A DNA stretch of 64,000 nt from Rhodanobacter sp. B04 (GCF_002001125.1 NZ_MUNV01000007.1:1-64000), one strand, 5' to 3'. Shown: positions 16,046 through 24,839, counted from the stretch's first letter. A program made the numbers and translations. Notes: generated by a model not told the origin, from the sequence alone.

Positions 16046-17761
16046 TTATTTCGCCGTGTTCGCGTCCGCCTTGGCCGGCGGATTCATCATCGCCTGGCGC
16101 TTGGCGCGGAACGGGCTGTCGGCATACCACTGCGGCCAGACACCGGGCTGGCTGAGGTACTGTCCCAGCTCGTACAGCGCCTGCGTATCCTCGAGGATGC
16201 CGGAATAATCCCAATCCGGATTGAACACGTCGTTGGGCGTGTGATAACGGTGCGCCGTGTAGTCGTCGGCTGCTTTCTGCCCGGCGGCCCGGCCGCCATT
16301 GAGCAGGTCGAGGCCGGAACTGGCCAGCATCGCCGGCACGCCGGCACGGGCGAAGCTGAAATGATCGGAGCGGAAGTAGAAGCCGTTCTCCGGCGTGGTC
16401 TCAGGCGAGATCACCCGCCCCTGCTTCTTCAGTTCGCCGGCCAGCAGATCCTCCAGCTCGGACTGGCCCTTGCCGATCACGGTCATGTCGCGGGCACGGC
16501 CAATGATCGGCAGCGCATCGACCGCGATGTCGGCCACCGTGCGATCCAGCGGAAACAGCGGCCTGGCCGCGTAGTACTGCGAGCCGAGCAGACCGGATTC
16601 CTCCATCGTCGGCATGAAGAACAGCACCGTGCGCCTGGGTGGCTCCGACTGGTGCGCGAAGGCATCGGCGATCTCCAGCAACATGCTCAGGCCGGTGCCG
16701 TTATCGATCGCACCGCTGAAAACCTGGTGCCCCTTGCGCGCAGGATCGGTGCCCAGGTGATCCCAGTGCGCCGTGTAGATCACCACTTCGTCGGGTTTGT
16801 AGCTGCCTTCGATCATGGCCACCACATTCTTCGACTGGAAATGGCCGATCTTGCTGTGCAGGCTCAGCGAAGCGGTGGCATCGAATGGCACCGGCTTGAA
16901 GCCCGGCTTCGCCGCGGCCTTCTCCAGCTGGTCGAAGTCGAGGCCGGCGGCGTTGAACAGGCGCGTGGCGGCATCACGGGTCAGCCAGCCGGCCACCGGC
17001 AGGCGGGGGGCCGGATCGACGCTGGCGGGCAGGCTCAACTGCGGTCCGTTGCCGCTGTTCTGCAGCACGCTGAATGGGTAACCCGCCGCGGCATCGCTGG
17101 TATGCACGATGAAACAGGCCGCCGCGCCTTGTAGCGCCGCCTCCGCATATTTGTAGGTCCAGCGGCCGTAGTAGGTCATCGCGCGACCGTTGAACAATGC
17201 CGGATCACCGCTGGCGAAGCCTGGGTCGTTGACCAGCACGATCACCGTCTTGCCTTTCACGTCGACGCCCTGGTAGTCGTTCCAGTGCCAGTTCGGTGCA
17301 TCGATGCCGTAACCCAGGAACACGATCGGCGAACTCTTCAGGTCGACCCGGGCCTTCGCCTGCAGCGTCTCGGCGATCATGTCGGTGTGATACGCCAGCT
17401 TCACCTGCTGGCCACGGCTCGCGACATCCAGCGTGACCTTGGCGGTATCCAGCAACTGGGTGGAATCGGCCGGCACCTCCTGGAACCAGGAGCCCTGGTT
17501 GCCCGGCTGCAGACCCATCCGCTCGAACTGCTCGACCAGCCAGTCGGTGACGCGCTGCGCGCCCACCGTGCCGGGCTTGCGCCCGCCAAAATCATCCGAG
17601 CTGAGGGTCTTGTCGAACTGCGCGAAGTCCGCGGCATTGATCTGTGGCGCCAGCACGACATCGGGAACATGGGGTTTCGCCGCAGCAGGCGGCGTCGCCG
17701 CCATCAGCGAACTGGCACCCGTGCCCAGGGCGAGCAGGAGAACAGTGGTCATGGCACGCAT
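16046..17761 (-). CDS. Secreted M28-family zinc aminopeptidase with PA insertion
   Basis: 571 residues from ATG 17761, which has GGAG 7 nt upstream and starts a signal peptide (MTTVLLLALGTGASSLMA). The M28 metal site is shown in order by AHWDHLG, GAIDNGTG, TMEESGLLG, VDALP and a late HRYHTPND. A protease-associated (PA) region is inserted between about residues 130 and 290 (GKTVIVLVNDPGF, AACFIVHTSDA). These enzymes release N-terminal residues from peptides in the periplasm or medium. It is convergent with tetR and divergent from the downstream diguanylate cyclase gene. Confidence 0.9.
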   Translation of the reverse strand: MRAMTTVLLLALGTGASSLMAATPPAAAKPHVPDVVLAPQINAADFAQFDKTLSSDDFGGRKPGTVGAQRVTDWLVEQFERMGLQPGNQGSWFQEVPADSTQLLDTAKVTLDVASRGQQVKLAYHTDMIAETLQAKARVDLKSSPIVFLGYGIDAPNWHWNDYQGVDVKGKTVIVLVNDPGFASGDPALFNGRAMTYYGRWTYKYAEAALQGAAACFIVHTSDAAAGYPFSVLQNSGNGPQLSLPASVDPAPRLPVAGWLTRDAATRLFNAAGLDFDQLEKAAAKPGFKPVPFDATASLSLHSKIGHFQSKNVVAMIEGSYKPDEVVIYTAHWDHLGTDPARKGHQVFSGAIDNGTGLSMLLEIADAFAHQSEPPRRTVLFFMPTMEESGLLGSQYYAARPLFPLDRTVADIAVDALPIIGRARDMTVIGKGQSELEDLLAGELKKQGRVISPETTPENGFYFRSDHFSFARAGVPAMLASSGLDLLNGGRAAGQKAADDYTAHRYHTPNDVFNPDWDYSGILEDTQALYELGQYLSQPGVWPQWYADSPFRAKRQAMMNPPAKADANTAK

Positions 17762-17894
17762 CGGAGGACTCCAGTACCCGGGGACAAGCCACCGTTTTAG
17801 CGCGACGATCCGCTGCTGTCCACGAATCTCCCGCGCAAGCGGCAACGCACGAACTTGCTGTTGCCGCGCCTGCCATGCATCGGCCTGACCTTCG

Positions 17895-19154
17895 ATGACC
17901 GCGTCACCGCTTTTCGATAGATTGCACACACTCCGGCTCCCGTGCAGGTCTCGCGTGTCGTCGACCCGTTCTGCAACCTACCTTCTTGCTCAAATGCTGG
18001 CGCTGGCGTGGCTGGGACTTGCCCATGCGCAACCACCGCCGGGCTATGGACCGCCGCCGGCGAGCGAAGCCGCCGGAACACGGCCGCCACCCGGCGCACC
18101 ACCGCCGCCTGGCATGCCGTTCCCTCCACCCGGTGGCATGCCGCCTCCACCCCGTTCACCACGCGAGATACCGCCGCTACCCGCGCCAGTGGCGGTGCTG
18201 CCCGCGTCTTCGGCGCCTCCCACCGAAGTGGCCAATGCCGCGAGCACCACCGGCGATGCCGGCGTCACGGCGATGCCGGTTGTCGCTGCCGCACCGCCAA
18301 CCGTGCCGGTACGCGCCGAAGCCGGCGCGAATGCGGCGTCACCCGGCAGGCCGCCCCAACCGCAGGACATCGCGGCGACAGCCGATCACCCGGTCGCCGC
18401 AACAGCCGACGCGCCGAGTCCATCGCCCCATGCCAACCTGCTGCCCTGGTTGCTGTTGCTGGCGCTCGCCTTTGTACTGCTCGCGTGGCGGGCATCGATG
18501 CGGCGCGGCAGGCAACTGGCGCAGGAAACCGAGCGCCTCTCGCGCCAGCAGCGCTACCTTAAATCCGCGCATACCCACCTGCAGCAGAAATCACGACAAC
18601 TGCAGCAACTATCGATGCACGACCCGCTCACCGGCACGCTCAACCGGCAGGCATTTGCCGCGGAGCTGCGCGAGCGCATCGACCATCTCGCCAAGTACAA
18701 CCAGCCGCTGACCCTGATCGTGTTTGACCTCGATCATTTCAAGACGATCAACGACCGTTACGGCCATCTGCTCGGCGATGCCGCACTCAATCTGGTGGCC
18801 GGCGTGGTGCGCGAGCATCTGGTCAGTGACGACCTGTTCGGTCGCTTCGGCGGCGACGAATTCATGATCGCCTGCTCTGGCCAGAACGTGCTGACCACCG
18901 CCGTACTGGCCGAAAAGCTGCGCGTGGCCGTCGCCACCCGCGCGGCCGAAGCGCAGCCACCGATCCCCGGCCTGACACTGAGCCTCGGATTGGCCCAGGC
19001 CGATCCCGACAACGGCTACCAGCCCGACGAATTGTTCGGCCGCGCCGATGCCGCGCTGTATAGCGCCAAGCAGCGTGGCCGCAACAGCGTGGTAATCGCC
19101 GAAGCCGGCCAGGCCGAAGCACTTGCTGCCGGCAGCGTGCGACGGCATCTGTAA
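17895..19154 (+). CDS. Membrane diguanylate cyclase with proline-rich periplasmic region
   Basis: 419 residues. An N-terminal signal or anchor (LLAQMLALAWLGLAHAQ) precedes a very proline-rich, low-complexity stretch of about 150 residues, then a transmembrane helix (LLPWLLLLALAFVLLAW), a short coiled coil (LSRQQRYLKSAHTHLQQKSRQL) and a GGDEF domain (HDPLTGTLNRQAF, DLDHFKTIND, RFGGDEF). The active site is intact, so it should make c-di-GMP. The RxxD inhibitory site five residues before GGDEF is absent (VSDD), so product feedback is unlikely. The ATG at 17895 lacks a strong ribosome site; ATG 17994 is an alternative giving a cleaner signal peptide. Confidence 0.85.
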   Translation: MTASPLFDRLHTLRLPCRSRVSSTRSATYLLAQMLALAWLGLAHAQPPPGYGPPPASEAAGTRPPPGAPPPPGMPFPPPGGMPPPPRSPREIPPLPAPVAVLPASSAPPTEVANAASTTGDAGVTAMPVVAAAPPTVPVRAEAGANAASPGRPPQPQDIAATADHPVAATADAPSPSPHANLLPWLLLLALAFVLLAWRASMRRGRQLAQETERLSRQQRYLKSAHTHLQQKSRQLQQLSMHDPLTGTLNRQAFAAELRERIDHLAKYNQPLTLIVFDLDHFKTINDRYGHLLGDAALNLVAGVVREHLVSDDLFGRFGGDEFMIACSGQNVLTTAVLAEKLRVAVATRAAEAQPPIPGLTLSLGLAQADPDNGYQPDELFGRADAALYSAKQRGRNSVVIAEAGQAEALAAGSVRRHL

Positions 19155-19196
19155 CCGACCCGACACGTAACCTCATTCACCAGGACGAGCGACCAC

Positions 19197-19667
19197 ATGC
19201 CCCGTATCGATATCACTACCGTTTCCGAGCGCATCGGCTCAGGCTACCCGGCACCATTCGCTGCCAACGCGGGTGCACGCAGCAAGCTGTCGCTTGGCGA
19301 TGCGGGAGGGTTGAGCGATTTCGGCGTCAACCTCACGCGACTGCCGCCAGGTGCATGGTCGAGCCAGCGACATTGGCACACCCACGAAGATGAATTCGTC
19401 TACGTGCTGTCGGGCGAACTGATCCTGGTCACCGAGGCTGGCCAACAGACGCTGCGTGCGAACGACTGTGCGGCGTTTCCCAAGGCCGTGGCTGACGGTC
19501 ATCACCTGATCAACCGTGGCACGGAAACCGCCGTCTATCTGGAGATCGGCTCGCGCAGCGAGAACGACAGCTGCAGCTACCCCGATATCGACCTGCATTG
19601 GGATCCGCAGGCGGGCTATACACACAGGGATGGCATCCCGTATCCCAAACCACCCAGCAAGACATGA
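19197..19667 (+). CDS. Cupin-domain protein
   Basis: 156 residues with one cupin barrel. Motif 1 is RHWHTHEDEFVYVLSGEL and motif 2 is HLINRGTETAVYLEIGSR. The metal ligands H, H and E of motif 1 are present. AGGA precedes ATG 19197. Such stand-alone cupins with the WHTHEDEFVYVLSG signature are widespread and often annotated as sugar- or transcription-related; the ligand is unknown. It follows the diguanylate cyclase by 42 bp and may share its transcript. Confidence 0.8.
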   Translation: MPRIDITTVSERIGSGYPAPFAANAGARSKLSLGDAGGLSDFGVNLTRLPPGAWSSQRHWHTHEDEFVYVLSGELILVTEAGQQTLRANDCAAFPKAVADGHHLINRGTETAVYLEIGSRSENDSCSYPDIDLHWDPQAGYTHRDGIPYPKPPSKT

Positions 19668-19703
19668 AACCATCAGACAACTGACACTGACTGCTTAGGC
19701 AAA

Positions 19704-21491
19704 TCAGCCCGTCTGCGCGCACGCTTCCTGCGTGTCGCTGACGCTGACGCTGACCCGATTACGACCCTCACGCTTGGCCTGGTACAGCGCCTCGTCGGCA
19801 TGAATCAGCAGCTGGCGCAGTTCGTAGCCGGAGTGGGTCACGCTGGCAATGCCGAAGCTGGCGGACACCGGAACGCCAGGGGCCTCGTCGCCAGGGGCTG
19901 CCATCGCGATAGCCTTGCGGATCTGCTCGGCCCGGCCAAGCGCCTGTTCCAGCGTGCACTCGGGCAACAGAATGCCGAACTCCTCACCACCGAGGCGGCC
20001 GAAGATGTCGGTCGAACGCAGGTGCGTCTGGCAGGTCTCGACAGCACGCTTCAACACGCGATCGCCAACCGCGTGACCGTGGTTGTCGTTGACCGCCTTG
20101 AAATGATCCAGATCAATCAACACCAGGCAGGCGTCGCGCGATGACTTGCGGCAATACTGCAGCTGCAACTCGGCCTCGCTGACGAAATGCTGCCGGTTGA
20201 AGATGCCGGTGAGGCCATCGCGCCGCGCCAGCTTCATGAAGCGCAGCTGCGAGCGCTTGATTCGATAAGTCCACATGCCAATCGAGGCCAGCGCGATCAG
20301 AAGCAGAATGATATACAGCCGACTGGCTTCCGCTGCTTTTCGGCTCAGCTCTTTTTGCAGCATGAGGATCTGGTTCTGTTTGCTCAAGGTGTCGATCTGC
20401 AGCTTCTTGGCCAACACCTGCTGGCTGACGACCTGATAGGCCAATGCCTTGGCGCTGATGACGGTCAAGTAACCCTTGTCGGCAGCCATGTATTTCTCGT
20501 GATAGGCCAATGCACTGACCATGTCACCCTGTTTCTTCGCCACCAGATAAAGCTGGTCATAGGCAATGGTAAGTGCTTCTGTATATCCGCCCTTGATGCT
20601 ATTGGCCAAGGCATCCGTGGCAAATTTTTCTGCCGACGTGATGTCTCCCTTTCCCCAATATGCCTGAGCCAGAAGTGCGTTGAACTGGGCAATCAGCGGC
20701 TGGTAATGGGTACGTTCCAGAGCAGCGTAGTTCTTGTCTAACAGATCAATCGCAGCGTCGAACTGACCTTGCCGGACTTCGGCGCTTGCCACGTAAGAAT
20801 AAATAGCGCTCGCAAAGATCGGCTCGTTCGCCCTGACGCACACGTCGGCGCTATCACGAAACTCCTTGTCGGCGTCCGTCATTTTTCCGCTGCCGTAGAG
20901 GGCATGGATCTTCAGTGTCATGCCCTTGCAGACACTTGCATCGGACGGGTCTTCCTTGAGGATTTGGTCGGCGTAGCTCGTGCCCAGGTCGTATTGCTCC
21001 GCGCCGATATAAAGCTGTGCCGCGATACCGAGAGTCTGTATGCGGGCATCCTTTTCGGTTATTTGCGGCAACTGGTCAAGCAACTGGCGCAACCGTGCAA
21101 AAGCTTCCTCGTAATGATTGCCGTTGCTCAGGATATTCACCGCAGTGAGGTTGGCTCGGAACCTCAAAGTGGCATCGGTGGATTGACTTATAACCGTGTC
21201 CAACAACGGAATCGCAGCGGCATATTCACCTCGATAGGCGAACTGCCAGGCGTTCAGATAACCCAGATACAAGCGTTCCTGGGGCGACAAATTTTTCTCG
21301 CCGTCGCTCAGACGTTGCAGAAGAGCGATGAACTCCGCATGGTTCGATGTCTTGAGACTGTCAGCCTGTTTGAGCAATTGCATCTGGCTGTCCGCTGCAG
21401 GCACGGTCGCGCTGACCGTGCCTGCAAGCAGGGTCGAGAGCAGCGCGCAGCCAGCGAAAAAAAGCCGAAACCGCTTGCTGCGCGGAAACAT
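19704..21491 (-). CDS. TPR-sensor membrane diguanylate cyclase, copy A, coupled to borosin precursor A
   Basis: 595 residues: signal peptide (CALLSTLLAGTVSA), a TPR-like helical region over about residues 35-345, a linker helix (KKLQIDTLSKQNQILMLQKEL), one transmembrane helix (LYIILLLIALASIGMWTY) and a cytoplasmic GGDEF domain (RDGLTGIFNRQHF, DLDHFKAVND, GRLGGEEF) with an intact RSTD inhibitory site. It should make c-di-GMP under feedback control in response to a periplasmic cue. ATG 21491 lies only 3 bp after the stop of the precursor-like gene, so translation is probably coupled. It is closely similar over its whole length to copy B at 22634-24493, and the DNA between them contains the remains of a duplicated cassette. 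Confidence 0.85.
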   Translation of the reverse strand: MFPRSKRFRLFFAGCALLSTLLAGTVSATVPAADSQMQLLKQADSLKTSNHAEFIALLQRLSDGEKNLSPQERLYLGYLNAWQFAYRGEYAAAIPLLDTVISQSTDATLRFRANLTAVNILSNGNHYEEAFARLRQLLDQLPQITEKDARIQTLGIAAQLYIGAEQYDLGTSYADQILKEDPSDASVCKGMTLKIHALYGSGKMTDADKEFRDSADVCVRANEPIFASAIYSYVASAEVRQGQFDAAIDLLDKNYAALERTHYQPLIAQFNALLAQAYWGKGDITSAEKFATDALANSIKGGYTEALTIAYDQLYLVAKKQGDMVSALAYHEKYMAADKGYLTVISAKALAYQVVSQQVLAKKLQIDTLSKQNQILMLQKELSRKAAEASRLYIILLLIALASIGMWTYRIKRSQLRFMKLARRDGLTGIFNRQHFVSEAELQLQYCRKSSRDACLVLIDLDHFKAVNDNHGHAVGDRVLKRAVETCQTHLRSTDIFGRLGGEEFGILLPECTLEQALGRAEQIRKAIAMAAPGDEAPGVPVSASFGIASVTHSGYELRQLLIHADEALYQAKREGRNRVSVSVSDTQEACAQTG

Positions 21492-21494
21492 CGT

Positions 21495-21788
21495 CTAGCC
21501 TACCGATGCCAAGGCGTAGAAAGAGGACTGCAAGGTAACTTCATCGTCGTCCTTCGACGGAGCTTCCTCGCTGTCTTCTTCACCTTCCTTGACTGGAAAA
21601 AGCAGGCAGCACATGGGTTCTTTCCCCAGAATTGCTTCCAGTTGCTGTTGATCCTTGGCGAGGATCGCCATCTGCAACTCAGGATCAAGCTGCGCATGTG
21701 CCAGAGCGAGCTCCACCTCTCCCGCTGACGCATGACGCAACTGCGCATCCTGTCCCATCTTTTCAAGAAAATCGATCACATTCGACAT
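21495..21788 (-). CDS. Split-borosin precursor-like peptide A
   Basis: 97 residues from ATG 21788, with AGGGG upstream. Residues 1-55 form a helical leader (VIDFLEKMGQDAQL, LDPELQMAILAKD) that resembles the borosin-binding leader of Shewanella SonA (DFF.QLGQDAQL pattern, recalled from the family). A short hydrophobic stretch with two adjacent cysteines follows at 58-67 (PMCCLLFPVK), the candidate methylated core, then an acidic tail. Precursor B has the same length, and its Cys-Cys pair is at the same residues 60-61. The genes sit beside a borosin-type N-methyltransferase and its remnant. The assignment is by family pattern and context; no modification is demonstrated. A Nif11-type leader is the main alternative. 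Confidence 0.65.
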   Translation of the reverse strand: MSNVIDFLEKMGQDAQLRHASAGEVELALAHAQLDPELQMAILAKDQQQLEAILGKEPMCCLLFPVKEGEEDSEEAPSKDDDEVTLQSSFYALASVG

Positions 21789-21822
21789 CGTAATTCCCCT
21801 GGCGGTTACTTTTGATGACACA

Positions 21823-22359
21823 TCACGATGCTCGATGAATCGACCATGTGCGTTCCCGCAAATGCTCTGGCTCCATCGATGCATCAGTGCAATCACGGAA
21901 CCCCAAGGCAACGACCAACTGCCTCGCCGCCTGATTTTCCGCAAAAAATTTTGCCTGTATCTCGTCGACTGATGACAATGAAAAAAGCCGTTCCATCAGC
22001 GCCGCCAACCCCTCGCGCGCGTATCCCCTTGAACGTGCCCCGCTGGTCAATACTAAGCCAACTTCGAATCTCGTGGCACTCGCGCTGAATTGTGGCACAC
22101 CACAGATACCCAGAGACTGGCCCGATTCCTTTTCCGACATCACCAGATAAAGCCAGCTGGCCGGCAACTGCCGCATTCCTGCGACGATCCATTGAAATCT
22201 GCTTGCCGCCTGCCTTGCAGACAGCAACGGCCCTATGAATCGCATAACCGAAGGGTCGGTGTAGAGACTGCAGAACAAGGCCTCGTCATTGCTATTCAGC
22301 AAGCGTAGGCGCATCCGCCGCGTTTCAAACTCGAATGCCGAAGTCGCAATAATGTCCAT
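21823..22359 (-). CDS. GNAT-family N-acetyltransferase (RimJ/RimL type)
   Basis: 178 residues. The RimJ/RimL-like pattern is ETRRMRLRLLNSNDEALFCSLYTDPSVMRFIGP at the N-terminus, the acetyl-CoA loop near ARSRGYAREGLAALMERLF, and FFAENQAARQLVVALGF. The gene lies between the methyltransferase remnant and precursor gene A, 34 bp before the latter, a position with no counterpart in copy B. It could be a tailoring enzyme for peptide A or an unrelated insertion that came with the decay of the methyltransferase. The start at 22359 is supported by domain start; the ribosome site is poor. Confidence 0.75.
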   Translation of the reverse strand: MDIIATSAFEFETRRMRLRLLNSNDEALFCSLYTDPSVMRFIGPLLSARQAASRFQWIVAGMRQLPASWLYLVMSEKESGQSLGICGVPQFSASATRFEVGLVLTSGARSRGYAREGLAALMERLFSLSSVDEIQAKFFAENQAARQLVVALGFRDCTDASMEPEHLRERTWSIHRAS

Positions 22360-22424
22360 GTCCTTCAAATTCCGGTGGTCAAGGCCTGATTCTGCGCAGT
22401 CATGCACATGCGTATCTTCAGGCC

Positions 22425-22637
22425 GGGGGCCATCTCGGCGCGCATGCCATGCCGACCTCCACATGCGGCAGCGCACCAAGCACGATCCTCGGGTCCGTGG
22501 CGACTGAACCGGCAGCATTGCCGTGCGATAGACGATCACCTCATGCTATGGCTGCGCACCGGCTGTGCCCAGATGGAATTCCAGCGTCATGCACACGCCT
22601 ATGCAGACCAAGCTGCGGGCGGCGCTTGTACCTTCAC
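22425..22637 (-). pseudogene. Degraded borosin-type N-methyltransferase (copy A)
   Basis: The start region reads SLVCIGVCMTLEFHLG, matching SLVCVGLGMTLGSHLG at the N-terminus of the intact methyltransferase at 25057-25878. After a TAG at 22546-22548 the same frame reads HEVIVYRTAMLPVQ, matching the C-terminal part (HELIIYRTATLPIQ). Then, in a shifted frame, RIVLGALPHVEVGMA matches the region just after. About 180 codons including the active site are missing. DNA upstream of both starts is also similar (GCAAGCAAACG). The gene is clearly dead, and its first bases overlap the stop of diguanylate cyclase B. Confidence 0.8.
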
Positions 22638-24493
22638 GCGTTTGCTTGCCCATCGCCGGATCTGAACATCGAAGCATCTTGCAGCACATGCGCATCGCCG
22701 CCCAGAGTGGCATCGCGAGGCACCGAATCACCAAATCCCGGGTGGTCGACCACACTGACCCGATTGCGGCCTTCGCCCTTGGCCCGGTATAGCGCTGCGT
22801 CGGCATGGATCATCAGCTGGCGCAATTCATAGCCGGAATGCACCACACTGGAGGCGCCAAAGCTGGCCGAGATGGGGATGCCGGGAGCATTCTCGCCGGT
22901 AGCTGCGCTGGCAATCGCCACGCGGATCTGCTCGGCGCGGACGATGACCTGCTCCAACGTACATTCAGGCAGCAGGATGCCGAACTCCTCGCCACCCAGG
23001 CGACCGAAAATGTCGGTCGAACGCAGGCAGGTCTTGCAGGCCTCGACGGCACGCTGCAGCACGCGATCGCCCACCGCATGGCCGTGGGTGTCGTTGACAG
23101 CCTTGAAATGGTCCAGGTCGATCAGCACCAGACAGGCGTCGCGCGATGATTTCCGGCAGTACTGCAACAGCAGCTCGGCCTCGTTGACGAAATGCTGCCG
23201 GTTGAAGATGCCGGTAAGGCCATCGCGCCGCGCCAGCTTCATGAAGCGCAGTTGCGAGCGCTTGATCCGGTAAGTCCACAAGGCAATCGTTGCCAGCACC
23301 ATCATCAGCAGGACGATATACAACCGGCTGGCTTCCACGGCTTTTTTGTTGAGTTTCTGCTGCAGCGTAAGTATCTGGTTCTGCTTGTTCAGCGTGTCGA
23401 TCTGCAGCTTTTTCGCCAGCACCTGTTGCTTGACGATTTGATAGGCGAGCGCCTTCGCACTGACTCGACTCACGTAGCCATCGTGGGCAGCGACGTACTT
23501 TTCAAGATTTGCCAGGGCAGCACTGCTGTCGCCCGCCTTCTTGTCGACTTCGTAAAGCACTTGATATGCGTTGGCCGTCGACTCCGAGTATGGCCTGTTG
23601 GCATTGGTAGCCAAGGCGTTGTTGGCAAATTTCGTCGCGGAGGCAAGATCGCCATCCTTCCAGTAAGCCTTGGCCAGGGTGGACTCGAACTCCGAAATTT
23701 GCGGTGGAAAGCCTGCACGTAGCACCTTGGGGTAGCTCGCTTGCAGCACATGGATAGCCGACTCAGGGCGCCCCTGTCGCATGTCGAAACCCGCCAGCAA
23801 GTACTGAAAGCTGAGAGAAAAAAGTGTATCTCCAGCCTTTCCGCATGCCACCGTGCCATCGCGGAGCTGGTCGGCGGACAACTGCGCTCCGCCACGTTCA
23901 AACAGCGCATCGGATTTGTAGAACCAGCCTCTGCATGCACTTTTGGCGTCAGTGCTTTCCTTGATTATTTGATCGGCATAACGACTGGACACATCGTATT
24001 GGCCTGCCTCGTTGTACAACTGCGCCGCGACACCGAGCCCCTGCATGCGGACATCGCTTTCCTTCACTGCGGGCAACTGATCCAGCAACGGATTAAGCCC
24101 GGCAAAGGCTTCCTCATACCGGGATTCGGCCACCATAAGGTCAATCACAGTGGCACTGGCGCGAAACGCCAGAACGGGGTCCACAGTTTGATCGGCGATC
24201 GCTTTCAACGACGGCAGGGCAGCGTCGTAGTTGCCCGCAAAGGCAACCTGCCGGGCCATGAGGTAACGCTGATGCAGCTTTTGCTGCGGAGAGAGCCCCA
24301 TCGCGATTTGATCAAGTCGACCCATGAGTTCGTTGAACTCGGCGTGATTGGAGGGCTGAGCGCTTTCAGCTTGTCTTAGCAACTGTGCAGCATCGTCAGA
24401 TACAGGCACAGCTGCAGCAACGGCGCCTGCAACCAACAAAAGCAGGAGCGCGCAGCATGGGAACACCGATCTGTATCTACCTGCCTGATTCAT
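22634..24493 (-). CDS. TPR-sensor membrane diguanylate cyclase, copy B
   Basis: 619 residues with the same plan as copy A: signal peptide (CALLLLLVAGAVAAAV), TPR-like periplasmic region, linker helix (KKLQIDTLNKQNQILTLQQKL), a transmembrane helix (LYIVLLMMVLATIALWTY) and GGDEF (RDGLTGIFNRQHF, GRLGGEEF) with an RSTD inhibitory site. The GGDEF halves of the two copies are almost the same, and the sensor halves have diverged. Compared with A it has an extra C-terminal tail of about 30 residues (from GDSVPRDATL) that runs into the start of the dead methyltransferase. It begins 52 bp after precursor B and is presumably in the same operon. Confidence 0.85.
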   Translation of the reverse strand: MNQAGRYRSVFPCCALLLLLVAGAVAAAVPVSDDAAQLLRQAESAQPSNHAEFNELMGRLDQIAMGLSPQQKLHQRYLMARQVAFAGNYDAALPSLKAIADQTVDPVLAFRASATVIDLMVAESRYEEAFAGLNPLLDQLPAVKESDVRMQGLGVAAQLYNEAGQYDVSSRYADQIIKESTDAKSACRGWFYKSDALFERGGAQLSADQLRDGTVACGKAGDTLFSLSFQYLLAGFDMRQGRPESAIHVLQASYPKVLRAGFPPQISEFESTLAKAYWKDGDLASATKFANNALATNANRPYSESTANAYQVLYEVDKKAGDSSAALANLEKYVAAHDGYVSRVSAKALAYQIVKQQVLAKKLQIDTLNKQNQILTLQQKLNKKAVEASRLYIVLLMMVLATIALWTYRIKRSQLRFMKLARRDGLTGIFNRQHFVNEAELLLQYCRKSSRDACLVLIDLDHFKAVNDTHGHAVGDRVLQRAVEACKTCLRSTDIFGRLGGEEFGILLPECTLEQVIVRAEQIRVAIASAATGENAPGIPISASFGASSVVHSGYELRQLMIHADAALYRAKGEGRNRVSVVDHPGFGDSVPRDATLGGDAHVLQDASMFRSGDGQANA

Positions 24494-24545
24494 GAACTAA
24501 CCGGCAGTCGCAGGCGCAGGAACGGCAAGTCGTGAAACCTGGTTT

Positions 24546-24839
24546 TTAATCTCCATCCCTTCTTTTGTCCTTCTCCTTGTCTTTCTCCTCCTCACCTTCC
24601 TTGCAGCTGCCGTCACACTCCTCCTGTTCCTCGTCTGGCTTGGCAGGGTTGATCAAGCAGCAGAAAGGATCCTGTCCCAGCAACGCCTGCAACCCATGCT
24701 CATCCCTGGCAAGGATCGCCAACTGCAACTCCGGATCAATCTGCGCTCCTGCCAATGCGGCCGCCAGCGCCTCTGTGTCGGCATGACGCCACTGTGCGTC
24801 CTGGCCGACACTTTCAAGAAAATCGATGACGTCGAACAT
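24546..24839 (-). CDS. Split-borosin precursor-like peptide B
   Basis: 97 residues from ATG 24839 (AAGGG upstream). The leader VIDFLESVGQDAQWRHA...IDPELQLAILARD is homologous to precursor A. The candidate core PFCCLINPAK (58-67) keeps Cys60-Cys61 and the Pro, but changes the hydrophobic residues. The tail is longer in charge (EEEKDKEKDKRRD) and has two more Cys (E-E-C-D-G-S-C). It is encoded between the intact methyltransferase (218 bp upstream) and diguanylate cyclase B (52 bp downstream), so it should be the natural substrate of that methyltransferase. Inference from family and order. Confidence 0.65.
   Translation of the reverse strand: MFDVIDFLESVGQDAQWRHADTEALAAALAGAQIDPELQLAILARDEHGLQALLGQDPFCCLINPAKPDEEQEECDGSCKEGEEEKDKEKDKRRDGD

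Noticed and set aside
21495-24839. Nif11-type RiPP leader as the family of the two small proteins
   Set aside because: The FLE..GQDAQL start resembles Nif11 loosely, but adjacency to a borosin-type methyltransferase, the GQDAQL match to SonA and the core position favour borosin precursors. Kept as an alternative only.
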